Positions 1 to 8,547 of a DNA stretch of 64,000 nt are shown here, one piece after another. Below the pieces are notes generated by a model that was not told where the DNA came from, did not search any database, and was given only the letters and a program-made list of their open reading frames with translations. The position numbers were made by a program, and so were the translations under genes. The first letter of the stretch is position 1. Each line of letters begins with the position of its first letter. This stretch comes from Rhizobium sp. C4 (GTDB lineage: Bacteria; Pseudomonadota; Alphaproteobacteria; Rhizobiales; Rhizobiaceae). Where the stretch lies: positions 268,555-332,554 of the forward strand of contig NZ_JAJNCX010000005.1 in NCBI RefSeq assembly GCF_021026315.1, in the 5' to 3' direction.

Positions 1-608
1 ACCATGCTGCTCGGGCCGCTATTGTTCGGGACTGAGAACATCAGGCCCTCGTGGTTGTCGGCTTCCTTCTTCATCGACAGGCCGATGGACAGGAAGTCGT
101 CCATGGACGTGCGGTCGAAGACGGCAATGGCCGCACCGTAAATGCCCTTGATGCCATGTTCGGCGGTGACACCCTGCGCCTCGTTGACGATCGGCGGGCG
201 GCTGTCTGCCGGGCTCTCGACCAGTTCATGCGGAATGCCGCAGGGGTGCTTGAGTGCAACGCGGGTGATGCCGAAACGCTCGATCTTGTGAGCCTCGATC
301 CCCTTGCCGTTCAGCCGGTCTACCCAGTAATCGGCGGCACCGACCGGGATAGCCTGCTGGATGATCTTCGACTGGTTGGTTCCGCGGCGGCCATAGACGG
401 CGGGCTTGCGGAAGGGGAAGGTGGTGATGATGGTCGAGGCCTCGCCGGTTCGCGAGCCGTAGTAGAGATGGTAGACCGGGATCACGCCATCAAACAGGAC
501 GGTTCGCTTGACCGAATAGAGGCCAAGCGCCTTCGTGTAGAAATCGTAGTCTTCCTGCACGCCGTCGGTGCTGAGCGTCAGGTGGTGATAGCCGCTGACA
601 AGAGCCAT
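1..608 (-). CDS. VOC-family ring-cleaving dioxygenase (partial, 3' end off window)
   Basis: The reading frame starts with ATG at 608 and stays open to the window edge, giving about 202 residues of a protein usually near 310-330. It begins MALVSGYHHLTLSTDG, the typical first beta-strand of glyoxalase/VOC dioxygenases with the iron-ligand His at residue 8 or 9, and a second VOC module begins near residue 148 (HGIKGIYGAAIAVFD). The pattern matches the LinE/PcpA/MhqO type, Fe(II) enzymes that open hydroquinones between a hydroxylated and a neighbouring carbon; the other two metal ligands lie beyond the edge. An AGGAG-like site precedes the start. It is divergent from a LysR gene, and a phenol hydroxylase and a hydroxyquinol dioxygenase lie close by, so a role in (chloro)hydroquinone ring cleavage is a reasonable inference. 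Confidence 0.85.
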   Translation of the reverse strand, partial: MALVSGYHHLTLSTDGVQEDYDFYTKALGLYSVKRTVLFDGVIPVYHLYYGSRTGEASTIITTFPFRKPAVYGRRGTNQSKIIQQAIPVGAADYWVDRLNGKGIEAHKIERFGITRVALKHPCGIPHELVESPADSRPPIVNEAQGVTAEHGIKGIYGAAIAVFDRTSMDDFLSIGLSMKKEADNHEGLMFSVPNNSGPSSM

Positions 609-760
609 AGTGTTCTCCTCCGAAACAGATCCAAAGCCCGGATGCGGTTCCTCCGCCGTGATCATCCGGAGCCACTGGCGATGCCGCATGGGCATCGTCC
701 GTGATCGCCTAGACTATAGACGATTCAATTTCCCGTTGATTTAGTATATTCATGCAAGAT

Positions 761-775
761 ATAGCAATTTGCTAT
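761..775. promoter_or_regulatory. Dyad overlapping the LysR start (candidate LTTR site)
   Basis: ATAGCA-ATT-TGCTAT is a perfect 6-bp inverted repeat in the divergent spacer between the VOC dioxygenase and the LysR gene, and it overlaps the LysR ATG at 774. Such a place suits autoregulation. A second short dyad (GATGCC/GGGCATC) lies near 680-697. The LysR assignment of the site is inferred from position only. Confidence 0.4.
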
Positions 776-1769
776 GAAGATCGTGGAAGCGCATCTCGTC
801 CAGCTCGCCGCCGTCATCGAGACGGGCGGGGTCACCGAAGCGGCCGCCATGCTGGGCATGACGCAGTCGGCGGTGTCGCGCACCCTGTCGGTTCTCGAAA
901 GACGCATCGGCGAGCCGCTTTTCGTGTCCGGCCGCCGGCCCATGCAGCCGACGCCGCTCGGCGAACAGCTCGGCCTGCAGGGCAAGTCCATTCTCGCCTC
1001 GTCACGCAAGGCGATGGAAATCATCCGCAGCTTCAAGTCCGGTTCGTCGGGCCGGGTGCGCATCGGCGGCGTGCCCTTCTTCATGGATGCGGCCGTTTCG
1101 CGAATGATCGCCTCGTTCCAGCGCAGCGAGCCGGGCATCATGGTGCACCAATCCTACGGCAACTATCCGGATCTCGTGGCTGAGCTCGATTCCGGTCAGA
1201 TCGACCTGGCAGTGACGCCGACGGGCTCCGTCGATCTTCGCGCCGATCTGCATTTCGAGCCCATCCTGCCGGCGCGCAACATTCTGGCCTGCGGCGCGGG
1301 TCATCCGCTTCTGCGTAAACGCAACATCGCGACGGGCGACCTCGTCAGCTTTCCCTGGGTGACGCCGCTGCCGGGCTCTCCACTGGTGCTCGACCTGAAC
1401 AACATCCTGCTCACACTCGGCCTGGAGGAGGTGAGCCTGCGGTATGCCGGCGGATCGCTGCTGAGCGTGGTGAACTATCTGGCCGGCACCGATGCGCTCG
1501 CCATCCTGCCCCATTCGGTGGCCTATGCGTTCCGCGGGGAAGATAAGATCAGCGTCATCCCGCTCGACATTCCCCAGCCGGAACGGGTTCTGGGCATCAT
1601 GATGCGGAAGAAGCCCTATTCAAACCCTGCCGGTCGCAAGTTCCTCGGACATCTCCGCCGGGAATTCTCCGAGCTTCGCCGCGCCGTCGAGAAACATGAA
1701 ACGACGATCAACTGGCTGCCGGGTCCTTTCATGAGCGACCGCAAGACGGCTGCGGATGGGCTTGTCTAG
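774..1769 (+). CDS. LysR-family transcriptional regulator
   Basis: A 331-residue LysR-type regulator. The winged helix-turn-helix fills residues about 5-64 (TGGVTEAAAMLGMTQSAVSRTLSVLERRIG), followed by the linker helix and a periplasmic-binding-like effector domain (FKSGSSGRVRIGGVPFF onward) that in this family binds an aromatic or other pathway inducer. It is transcribed away from the ring-cleaving VOC gene, the usual layout for a LysR activator of a divergent catabolic operon, and converges on the monooxygenase gene. No good Shine-Dalgarno precedes ATG 774, but this start gives the normal LysR N-terminus. The tail of about 20 residues beyond the effector domain is not conserved in the family as far as I can tell. 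Confidence 0.9.
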   Translation: MKIVEAHLVQLAAVIETGGVTEAAAMLGMTQSAVSRTLSVLERRIGEPLFVSGRRPMQPTPLGEQLGLQGKSILASSRKAMEIIRSFKSGSSGRVRIGGVPFFMDAAVSRMIASFQRSEPGIMVHQSYGNYPDLVAELDSGQIDLAVTPTGSVDLRADLHFEPILPARNILACGAGHPLLRKRNIATGDLVSFPWVTPLPGSPLVLDLNNILLTLGLEEVSLRYAGGSLLSVVNYLAGTDALAILPHSVAYAFRGEDKISVIPLDIPQPERVLGIMMRKKPYSNPAGRKFLGHLRREFSELRRAVEKHETTINWLPGPFMSDRKTAADGLV

Positions 1770-1869
1770 CGTGTGTTGGCGCCGAAGCCGTTGGTCGGCT
1801 TCGGCCTTGATGTGATTTCATGCTGGCTTGAGGCGCGCCAAAGCGACGTGGCGCGCTTCAACCATCGCC

Positions 1870-3624
1870 TTACCTGTCCAGAATGCGCTTCAAGACGCGG
1901 CGCAACTCGCCGGCGGGATCGGCCGGCATGCCCTTGGAGCGCCAGGCGACGTGGTGGTCGGGGCGCACCAGAACGACGCCGGCGTCATCCACCTCCCGCG
2001 CCCGCGCCCAGTCGCCGTAGTGATCCTGCCATTGCTGGCGCGGACCGATGACATGGCTTGCAAGCGGCAGGCCGAGTTCGGACGAGACGGCAGCGGCGGC
2101 ATCGACCCAGGCCTTTCCGCCGATCCCGGTCAGGATGGTGAAGCTGCCGTGACCGCAGAGATCAAGCGTCGAAGCCTTCTTGTTGCCGTCGCCGAACAAC
2201 CAGGTGTGCGGCAGCCGCGCGCCCGGCCATGTCGTCTGTTCGAAATGCAGTTCGCGGTCCGTGGTGAAGGCCGGTTCCGGCTGGCCGTCGGCGGCAACGG
2301 CCGAGGATTTGTAGCGCTGGTTCATCTCGACGCCATGCGCATCGAACTCGTAGACCTTGTAGGCAATCGCCTCGCGCAGCGCCGCGCGCTGCTTCTCCGC
2401 TGTCGGGTTGTCATCGCAGCGGCGGTCCATGTTTTCCTGCATCTTCACCGGATCGATGGAATCGAGCAGGCCAAGCGCGCCGAAGATCGGGCCGAACTCT
2501 TCGATCGACTGATTGGCGCGGGTCACGATCTGCTTGGCAACCGGCGCCCGTTCATCCGTGTAGGTCTCGAGCAGACCGGCACCAGCCTGTCCCTTCAGGA
2601 CCATCGCAAGTTTCCAGGCGAGGTTGAAACCGTCCTGGATGGAGGTGTTCGAGCCAAGCCCGTTCGACGGCGGATGGCGATGGATGGCATCGCCCATGCA
2701 GAACACCCGGCCCTTGTGGGCACGCGCCGCATAGCAATTGTTGACCGTCCAGGTAGAAACCGAGGTCACCTCGATCTCGATGTCGGGATCGCCGATCAGG
2801 TCTCGGGCGACCCCTTCGGCAAAGGCATTGTCGACATCGGGCACGCCCTGCGTGATGTCATAGCCCCAGTTGATCAGCCACTCGTTCCAGGGCCGGATCA
2901 TGCGCACGAGGCCCATGCCGATGCCGCCGACATTCGAGCCCGGCTGGAGCACCCAGTAGAGCACCGAGGGACGATGGGCGACATAGCGGCTGAGATCGGC
3001 CTTGAAGATGATGTTCATCGACCCGGCAACGCCCATCTTGCCCTCGAAGGGCAGGCCGAGATGCTGGGCGACCAGCGAATTGCCGCCATCGGCGCCGACG
3101 AGATATTTCGAGCGGACGGTGAATTCCTTGCCCGTCAGCCGGTCGCGGCAGGTGGTGGTCACGCCTTCGGCGTCCTGAACATGGCTGACATATTCGGTCG
3201 ACATGCGTGCCTGCGTGCCGCGCGAACAGGCGGTCTTGAACAGCAGAGGCTCCATGAAGGTCTGCGGCAGGTCGTTCATTTCGGTCGGCGAGGAGAGTAG
3301 ATGCTCGGCCTTGGATGTGGGATGGGTTCCCCAGGTCTTGAGCCGTCCGAGTTCCTCGCCGGCAATGGCCGTGCAGAACACGTTTTCGCCCATGATCTCC
3401 TGCGGGCTGCAATGGAGATAAGCCTCGGCTTCGACCTCCCGGCCCAGATCGCGCAGCACTTCCATGGTGCGCTGATTGGTGATGTGGGCGCGCGGCGTGT
3501 TGGCGAGCCAGCGATAGCGGTTGATCGCCATGTTCTCGATGCCGTAGCTGGCGAGCAGCGCTGCGGTGGCCGAGCCGGCAGGGCCCGTGCCAATGATCAA
3601 TACGTCGGTTTGAATGTCAGCCAT
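1870..3624 (-). CDS. FAD-dependent phenol monooxygenase (TfdB/PheA-like)
   Basis: A 584-residue flavoprotein hydroxylase of the PheA/TfdB group, which uses NAD(P)H and O2 to ortho-hydroxylate phenols in the cytoplasm. Visible motifs are the FAD dinucleotide fold GTGPAG at residues 12-17, the DG motif at 179-180 (YLVGADGGNS), and the GD motif at 311-312 (CMGDAIHRHPPSNGLG). The length fits the family, including its C-terminal thioredoxin-like domain from about residue 440. ATG 3624 has AGGAGG seven bases upstream and follows livM by 11 nt, so it is the last gene of the operon that starts with the hydroxyquinol dioxygenase. Together they suggest conversion of a resorcinol- or phenol-like substrate to a trihydroxybenzene that is then ring-opened. 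The exact substrate cannot be read from sequence. Confidence 0.88.
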   Translation of the reverse strand: MADIQTDVLIIGTGPAGSATAALLASYGIENMAINRYRWLANTPRAHITNQRTMEVLRDLGREVEAEAYLHCSPQEIMGENVFCTAIAGEELGRLKTWGTHPTSKAEHLLSSPTEMNDLPQTFMEPLLFKTACSRGTQARMSTEYVSHVQDAEGVTTTCRDRLTGKEFTVRSKYLVGADGGNSLVAQHLGLPFEGKMGVAGSMNIIFKADLSRYVAHRPSVLYWVLQPGSNVGGIGMGLVRMIRPWNEWLINWGYDITQGVPDVDNAFAEGVARDLIGDPDIEIEVTSVSTWTVNNCYAARAHKGRVFCMGDAIHRHPPSNGLGSNTSIQDGFNLAWKLAMVLKGQAGAGLLETYTDERAPVAKQIVTRANQSIEEFGPIFGALGLLDSIDPVKMQENMDRRCDDNPTAEKQRAALREAIAYKVYEFDAHGVEMNQRYKSSAVAADGQPEPAFTTDRELHFEQTTWPGARLPHTWLFGDGNKKASTLDLCGHGSFTILTGIGGKAWVDAAAAVSSELGLPLASHVIGPRQQWQDHYGDWARAREVDDAGVVLVRPDHHVAWRSKGMPADPAGELRRVLKRILDR

Positions 3625-3635
3625 CAGGCACCTCC

Positions 3636-4706
3636 TCAGTCGTTTTTCGTGTCAGTTCTGGCCGCAAGCATGCGGCGAATGGGGAAAAGCTGGATCCCGC
3701 TGCGGCTGGCGAAAACGCCCCAAAGGCCGCGCGGCGCAAACAGCATGATCAGAATGCCGAGGAGGCCGAGGAAGAGCAGGTAGAGCGACCCATAGTCAGC
3801 CAAGAGATTCTGGAGAATATAGAAGACGATCACCCCGACGATCGGCCCCTCGATCGTGCCGATCCCGCCGATTACCACAATGAAGATCACATAGGCCGTC
3901 CAGTCCGGAACGGAGAAGGCGGCGTCGGGGGAAATGCGCGCCTTCTGCACATAGATCAGCGCGCCCGTCAGCCCCGTAACGAGTGCAGCGACCAGATAGA
4001 CGAAGGACTTCGTCCAGAGCGGATCGACGCCGAGGGATCGCGCCGCTTCCCTGTTGTCGCGAACGGCGGCCAGACCCAAGCCCTGCTTGGAGCGCAGCAG
4101 CCGGTAGATCAGGCCGATCGTGACGATGGCGAGGACAAGCGCCAGCCAATAGCAGACGATGTCGGTTGCCTGTGGTCCACGCACGTGGAGAAGATCTGCC
4201 ACCAAGCGCACGCCGGGCATGTCGCGCGTCGCCCCGGAAGGCAGCGACGTGCCGGTGCCGCCGCCCAGCGCCTTCCATTGCGCCAGAGACAGCCGCACCA
4301 CCTCGGCAATGACCCATGTGCCGATGGCGAAATAGGCGCCCTGCAGCCGGAAAACGAAGAAGGCTGTCGGCACCGACAGCACAAGCGCCGCAAGCCCCCC
4401 GATGACGATCGCCAGCAACGGGTCCATGCCGAGCAGGCTGACGGCCGCGAACATGGCATAGGCACCGAAGCCGACAAAGGCCTGCTGGCCGACCGAGACG
4501 AGGCCCGCATAACCCGCCAGCAGGTTCCAGCACTGTGCCAGGACCAGCATGGTCAGAATGAAGAAGAGGTCCTGGATGACCGCGCGTGGAGCAAAGAACG
4601 GGGTCGCGAAACCGGCGACGATCACCACGGCGATGAGCGCAATGGCCACGGAGGTGCCGCGTGTGCGGGTCGTAACGGTCCAGGCGGAAGAAACGTGGTC
4701 GGTCAT
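3636..4706 (-). CDS. livM: Branched-chain-type ABC transporter permease LivM
   Basis: A 356-residue inner-membrane permease of the LivM family. After a short N-terminus it shows the family motif AQCWNLLAGYAGLVSVGQQAFVGFGAYA and the late motif SVPDWTAYVIFIVVIGGIGTIEGP, with around nine to ten hydrophobic segments. I chose ATG 4706 (MTDHVSS), which lies one base after the stop of livH; a longer upstream frame would overlap livH extensively. It works with LivH as the membrane channel of the importer encoded in this operon. Related systems carry branched-chain amino acids, amides, urea or aromatic acids, and the neighbours here point to an aromatic substrate. Confidence 0.92.
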   Translation of the reverse strand: MTDHVSSAWTVTTRTRGTSVAIALIAVVIVAGFATPFFAPRAVIQDLFFILTMLVLAQCWNLLAGYAGLVSVGQQAFVGFGAYAMFAAVSLLGMDPLLAIVIGGLAALVLSVPTAFFVFRLQGAYFAIGTWVIAEVVRLSLAQWKALGGGTGTSLPSGATRDMPGVRLVADLLHVRGPQATDIVCYWLALVLAIVTIGLIYRLLRSKQGLGLAAVRDNREAARSLGVDPLWTKSFVYLVAALVTGLTGALIYVQKARISPDAAFSVPDWTAYVIFIVVIGGIGTIEGPIVGVIVFYILQNLLADYGSLYLLFLGLLGILIMLFAPRGLWGVFASRSGIQLFPIRRMLAARTDTKND

Positions 4707-4707
4707 C

Positions 4708-5571
4708 TTAGTCCACCGCACGAGGAAAGAGGCCGCGAGGGCGGACGAGAAGCACCAGCAGGAAGGCGATATGCCCGGCAAGGATCTGCCACTCCGGATT
4801 GATCGCGGCCCCCACGGTCTGCGCCACGCCCATGATGATGCCGCCTGCGAGCGTCCCCCAGAAGGAGCCGAGCCCGCCGATGATGACGGCCTCGAAGGCG
4901 TAGATCAGTCGCGCCGGCCCTTGCGTCGGGTCGAAATTGGCGCGCGTGCCGAGATAGAGCGAGGCGATTGTGACCACCATCATGGCAATGCCGGTCGCCG
5001 TTGCGAAGATGCGCTCCGAGCGGATGCCCATGAGGCCCGCCGTTGAACTGTCGTCCGAGGTCGCGCGGAATGCCCGGCCGAGCGAGGTCCGGTAGAAGAC
5101 CAGATTGAGCGCGACGATGACGGCAACGGCAGAGAGGAAGGTCAGGAGCGGCATGGTGCCGATGCTGATGGGACCGACCTGGATCGAGGCGGTCTCGAGA
5201 CTGCCTGCGGAAATGCGGCGGCTGTCGGCAGAAAAGCCCTCCAGCAGGCCGTTCTGGATGACGACCGAGAGGCCGAATGTCACCAGAAGCGGCGGCAGGA
5301 TATCATCGCCGAGCGTGCGGTTGAGCACGACATATTGCAGCACCCAGCCGATCGCGAACATGACGGGAAGCGCCACCGCCGCAGCAACGAACGGATTGAG
5401 GCCAAGCGTCGACACCAGCAGCAGAATGAGGAACGCCGCCAGCACGATGAGATCGCCATGGGCGAGATTGACCAGCCGCATGATGCCGAAGACAAGGCTG
5501 AGGCCTGCGGCAAAGAGCGCGTAAAGTCCCCCCAGAAGGACGCCCTGGATGATGGTATCGGCCCAGTTCAT
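4708..5571 (-). CDS. livH: Branched-chain-type ABC transporter permease LivH
   Basis: A 287-residue permease beginning MNWADTIIQGVLLGGLYALFAAGLSL, the normal LivH start, with the motif GIMRLVNLAHGDLIVLAAF and the C-terminal GGLGSFWGTLAGGIIMG. The start at 5571 overlaps the stop of livF by four bases (ATGA), implying translational coupling; a longer frame upstream would run into livF. Membrane partner of LivM in the same transporter. Confidence 0.92.
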   Translation of the reverse strand: MNWADTIIQGVLLGGLYALFAAGLSLVFGIMRLVNLAHGDLIVLAAFLILLLVSTLGLNPFVAAAVALPVMFAIGWVLQYVVLNRTLGDDILPPLLVTFGLSVVIQNGLLEGFSADSRRISAGSLETASIQVGPISIGTMPLLTFLSAVAVIVALNLVFYRTSLGRAFRATSDDSSTAGLMGIRSERIFATATGIAMMVVTIASLYLGTRANFDPTQGPARLIYAFEAVIIGGLGSFWGTLAGGIIMGVAQTVGAAINPEWQILAGHIAFLLVLLVRPRGLFPRAVD

Positions 5572-6278
5572 GGCTTGTGTGCTCCGAAATAGGCTGCGTG
5601 GATATCCTCGCGGCTGACCGTGCCGGGCGTGCCGGACAGCGTCACCCGTCCCTCCATCATGCAATAGAAGCGATCCGCCACCTTCAGCGCCTGGCCGATA
5701 TCCTGTTCGATGATCACGATGGACGCGCCGGTTGCCCGTATCCTCGGAAAGGCGGCGTAGATGTCCTTCACCACCACCGGCGCAAGGCCGAGGCTGATCT
5801 CGTCGCAGAGCAGGACGCGCGGATTGGACATCAGCGCGCGGCCGATCGCGACCATCTGCTGCTGCCCGCCGGATAGTGCAGTGCCGGGGCTTGAGCGCCG
5901 CTCTTTCAGAACGGGGAAGAGATCGTAGATCGCATCGAGCGTCCAGGTGCCGCTGACGCTGCGGCCATATTTCCCGATCAGCAGGTTTTCCTCGACCGAC
6001 AGCGAGGGGAAGAGCTTTCGCCCCTCCGGCACCATGGCGATCCCCAGGCGAACGACGTCCGGGGCGGAAAGCGCGCCGATCTCGGCATTGTCGTAACGGA
6101 TATGGCCGGGCGCATTGCGCAGCAGGCCTGAGATCGAGCGCAAGAGGGTCGACTTGCCCGCACCGTTGGCGCCGATCACGGCGACCGTCTCGCCCTCGTT
6201 GAGCACGAGATCGACACCGAAGAGAGCCTGGAAATCGCCATAGAAGGCCGTCAGACCGTGGGTTTCGAGCAGCGCCAT
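5568..6278 (-). CDS. livF: Branched-chain-type ABC transporter ATPase LivF
   Basis: A 236-residue ABC ATPase. Walker A is GANGAGKS at residues 36-43, the ABC signature is LSGGQQQ, and Walker B is RVLLCDEISLGLAP, the form typical of LivF. ATG 6278 overlaps the last base of the livG stop. It pairs with LivG to energise import through LivHM. No unusual feature. Confidence 0.93.
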   Translation of the reverse strand: MALLETHGLTAFYGDFQALFGVDLVLNEGETVAVIGANGAGKSTLLRSISGLLRNAPGHIRYDNAEIGALSAPDVVRLGIAMVPEGRKLFPSLSVEENLLIGKYGRSVSGTWTLDAIYDLFPVLKERRSSPGTALSGGQQQMVAIGRALMSNPRVLLCDEISLGLAPVVVKDIYAAFPRIRATGASIVIIEQDIGQALKVADRFYCMMEGRVTLSGTPGTVSREDIHAAYFGAHKP

Positions 6279-6997
6279 CAGACTTCGATCCCCAGATAGA
6301 TTTCGCGGACCTCTCGCGAGGCCATGATGGTGGCGGGATCGCCGATGCCGATCAATCGCCCGAAATGCAGCACCACCAGCCGGCCGACCACGGACGTCAG
6401 CGCATTCAGCACATGCTCCACCCAGATGATCGACACGCCGCGGCGATGGATCGCCCGGATCGTTTCCACCAGTTCCTGGCACTCGCCTTCCGTGAGCCCA
6501 CCGGCAATTTCGTCCAGCAGCAGCAGCTTCGGGTCGGTGGCGAGCGCCCGGGCGAGTTCGAGGCGCTTGCGCTGCAGGAGCCCGAGCGACCCGGCAAGCT
6601 GGTTCGCCTTCGGATAAAGGCCGGTTTCCACCAGGATGTCGGCGCAACGGTCGCCGACCTCCCGTTCTGACCTGTTGGAGCCGAAGGAGGCTGCGACCAG
6701 AAGATTTTCGAACACGGTCAGCTTTTCGAACGGCTGCGGGATCTGGAATGTCCGCCCGATACCGGCAAGGCAGCGCGCCATTGGTGGCTGCCGCGTCACG
6801 TCCCGGCCATCGAACTGGATGTGGCCGGAATCAACGCGGAAGTTGCCGGTGATCAGGTTGAACAGCGTCGATTTCCCGGCACCGTTCGGGCCAATCACGC
6901 CGAGTGCCTCGCCCTCGTCCAACGCGAACGAGATCTGGTCGGCGACCTTGAGGGCGCCGAAGCTTTTCGAGAGTTGGTCGAGAACGAGTATGGGCAT
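6278..6997 (-). CDS. livG: Branched-chain-type ABC transporter ATPase LivG
   Basis: A 239-residue ABC ATPase with Walker A GPNGAGKST at residues 36-44 and Walker B LLLLDEIAGGL. The signature region reads AGSLGLLQRKRLELARALA, where the family usually has a LSLGQQR-like sequence, so the signature is somewhat divergent; the H-loop Trp-Val-Glu-His (IWVEHV) is present. It is separated from the upstream binding-protein gene by about 100 nt that contain a palindromic repeat element. Confidence 0.92.
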   Translation of the reverse strand: MPILVLDQLSKSFGALKVADQISFALDEGEALGVIGPNGAGKSTLFNLITGNFRVDSGHIQFDGRDVTRQPPMARCLAGIGRTFQIPQPFEKLTVFENLLVAASFGSNRSEREVGDRCADILVETGLYPKANQLAGSLGLLQRKRLELARALATDPKLLLLDEIAGGLTEGECQELVETIRAIHRRGVSIIWVEHVLNALTSVVGRLVVLHFGRLIGIGDPATIMASREVREIYLGIEV

Positions 6998-7010
6998 CGG
7001 CGCCTCGGAT

Positions 7011-7079
7011 TAGAGCAATTCCAGCAAAAGTCGAAACCGGCTTCGCGTCCGGAATTGCGTTAAAACAAAGAGATAGAGT
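7011..7079. repeat. Rhizobial intercistronic palindromic repeat, copy 1
   Basis: A 69-bp element starting TAGAGCAATTCCAGC, passing through AAACCGGCTTCGCGTCCGG and ending AACAAAGAGATAGAG. Its two halves form an imperfect hairpin (GCAATTCC with GGAATTGC). Near-identical copies occur at 25432-25540 and 34284-34342. The element sits between livG and the upstream binding-protein gene, a place where such repeats are thought to act as mRNA-stabilising or attenuating hairpins. Confidence 0.8.
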
Positions 7080-7096
7080 ATCGTCCGAGCTTGCGC

Positions 7097-8374
7097 TCAG
7101 ACGATCGCCTCCATCTTGCCGCCGGTCGGAATGTTCGGTGCGGTCCTGTTGTCGACGATGACGAGATCGTAGCCGCCGCCGTCCTTGAGGCGCCATTGGC
7201 CACCGACCAGCGGCGTCTTGGCGATGTTCTTGGCCGCGAAGGGCGGCACGTTGGCGCCGTCCCAGGCAACCTTGCCGACGATCGTGTCGAGCTTGGTTGC
7301 CGCAATCGCGGCAATGACCGCCTTGCTGTCGGTCGGATCGGCCCGCTTCATCACGTCGGCGGCCACTTCGAACAGCGCATGGACAAAGCCGATCGGCTGG
7401 GTCCAGGGCCGGTTGGTCGCCTTGGTGAAGCCCATGGCAAGATCCTTGGAGCTCTCGCCGGTGAGCGACGACTTGAACGGATGGCTTGCCGACCACCAGA
7501 CTTCGCTCGACAGGTTGTGACCGTTCTTGCCAAGTGCCTCGACCGCCTGTGGAAACAGGATCGCCTTGCCGATGGAGGCGACCTTCGGCTTGAAGCCCTG
7601 CTGCTGCGCCTGGTTCCAGAAGGTGGTGAAATCCGGTGGGATCATGACGCCCGTGACGATCTCGCACTGGCCGGACTTGAGCGTGTTGATCTGCGCCGAG
7701 AAGTCATCCGTCAGGTTCTGGTAGCGGCCCGGATCGTTCAGCGAATAGCCGAGCTTGTCGAGCACGGGCGGGAAACCGACCTGCTTGTCGCCCCAGGCAT
7801 TGCCGTCGCCGTCATTGGGGAACATGCCGCCGACCTTCTTGTTGGTCGCAACCTGGCTCCACATGTTGGTATAGACGGCGATCACATCTTCCAGGCCCCA
7901 GAAGAAATGGAACGCGCTGTTGAACGGCTTCCAAGAGTTGGGGTCGCCCGGATTGGCCTGCTGGCCGATGAACCAGGGCTGCCAGGGCGCCATGGTGGAG
8001 ATGCAGGGGACTTCCTCGGCCTCGCAGGTCGTCGCCACGGGGTTCGTCGTTTCCGGCGTCGAGGCAACCAGCACCGCATTCACTTCGTCATCGACGATGA
8101 GCGACTTGGTGACTTCGGCGGCCCGGTTGGGGTTGGACTGGCTGTCCTTCACCACGACCTCGTAGTTCAGCCCGGCCGCCTTGGTGGCCGCCAAGAACCC
8201 GTCGATGATGAATTTGTCAGCCTCGGCAAAGGCCGCCAGCGGCCCTGTCTGCGGACTGACATAGCCGAGCTTGATGGCAGCGCCCTTGGCAATCGCCGGC
8301 ATGGCGAGGCCTGATGTGGCCGCCAGTGCTCCCGTGGCGGCTGCGGATTTCAAAAGATCGCGTCTGGTAAACAT
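7097..8374 (-). CDS. ABC transporter substrate-binding protein (LivJ/amide type, Tat-exported)
   Basis: A 425-residue periplasmic binding protein of the branched-chain/amide class. The N-terminus MFTRRDLLKSAAATGALAA is a twin-arginine (Tat) signal with the RRDLLK motif at residues 4-9, and the mature part opens KLGYVSPQTGPLAAFAEADK, the typical type I fold start. ATG 8374 has AGGAAG upstream; the six extra in-frame codons before it lack a better site. It feeds LivHMGF encoded downstream. Tat rather than Sec export suggests folding or cofactor/ligand loading in the cytoplasm, as in several aromatic-compound binding proteins. Confidence 0.9.
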   Translation of the reverse strand: MFTRRDLLKSAAATGALAATSGLAMPAIAKGAAIKLGYVSPQTGPLAAFAEADKFIIDGFLAATKAAGLNYEVVVKDSQSNPNRAAEVTKSLIVDDEVNAVLVASTPETTNPVATTCEAEEVPCISTMAPWQPWFIGQQANPGDPNSWKPFNSAFHFFWGLEDVIAVYTNMWSQVATNKKVGGMFPNDGDGNAWGDKQVGFPPVLDKLGYSLNDPGRYQNLTDDFSAQINTLKSGQCEIVTGVMIPPDFTTFWNQAQQQGFKPKVASIGKAILFPQAVEALGKNGHNLSSEVWWSASHPFKSSLTGESSKDLAMGFTKATNRPWTQPIGFVHALFEVAADVMKRADPTDSKAVIAAIAATKLDTIVGKVAWDGANVPPFAAKNIAKTPLVGGQWRLKDGGGYDLVIVDNRTAPNIPTGGKMEAIV

Positions 8375-8547
8375 TTGCCTTCTTCCTCCCAAAAGAATTC
8401 AACGTGGCAGTTGATGACCTCCCACGGCGTCATGTCCATGCGCGCTGATCGACTCCCGTTCGATCAGCCGCACATGATTGCAGGTGTTTTTCGTCAGGGC
8501 CTGGGGCCCGCGGGCAGCAGCACTGCCCTGAAAGTCTGATGTCCGTG

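Noticed and set aside
1828..3300. A 490-codon open frame on the plus strand opposite the TfdB-like gene
   Set aside because: It is antisense to a clear flavoprotein gene, is rich in Arg/Gly/His, and has no family resemblance; long antisense frames are normal in GC-rich genes.
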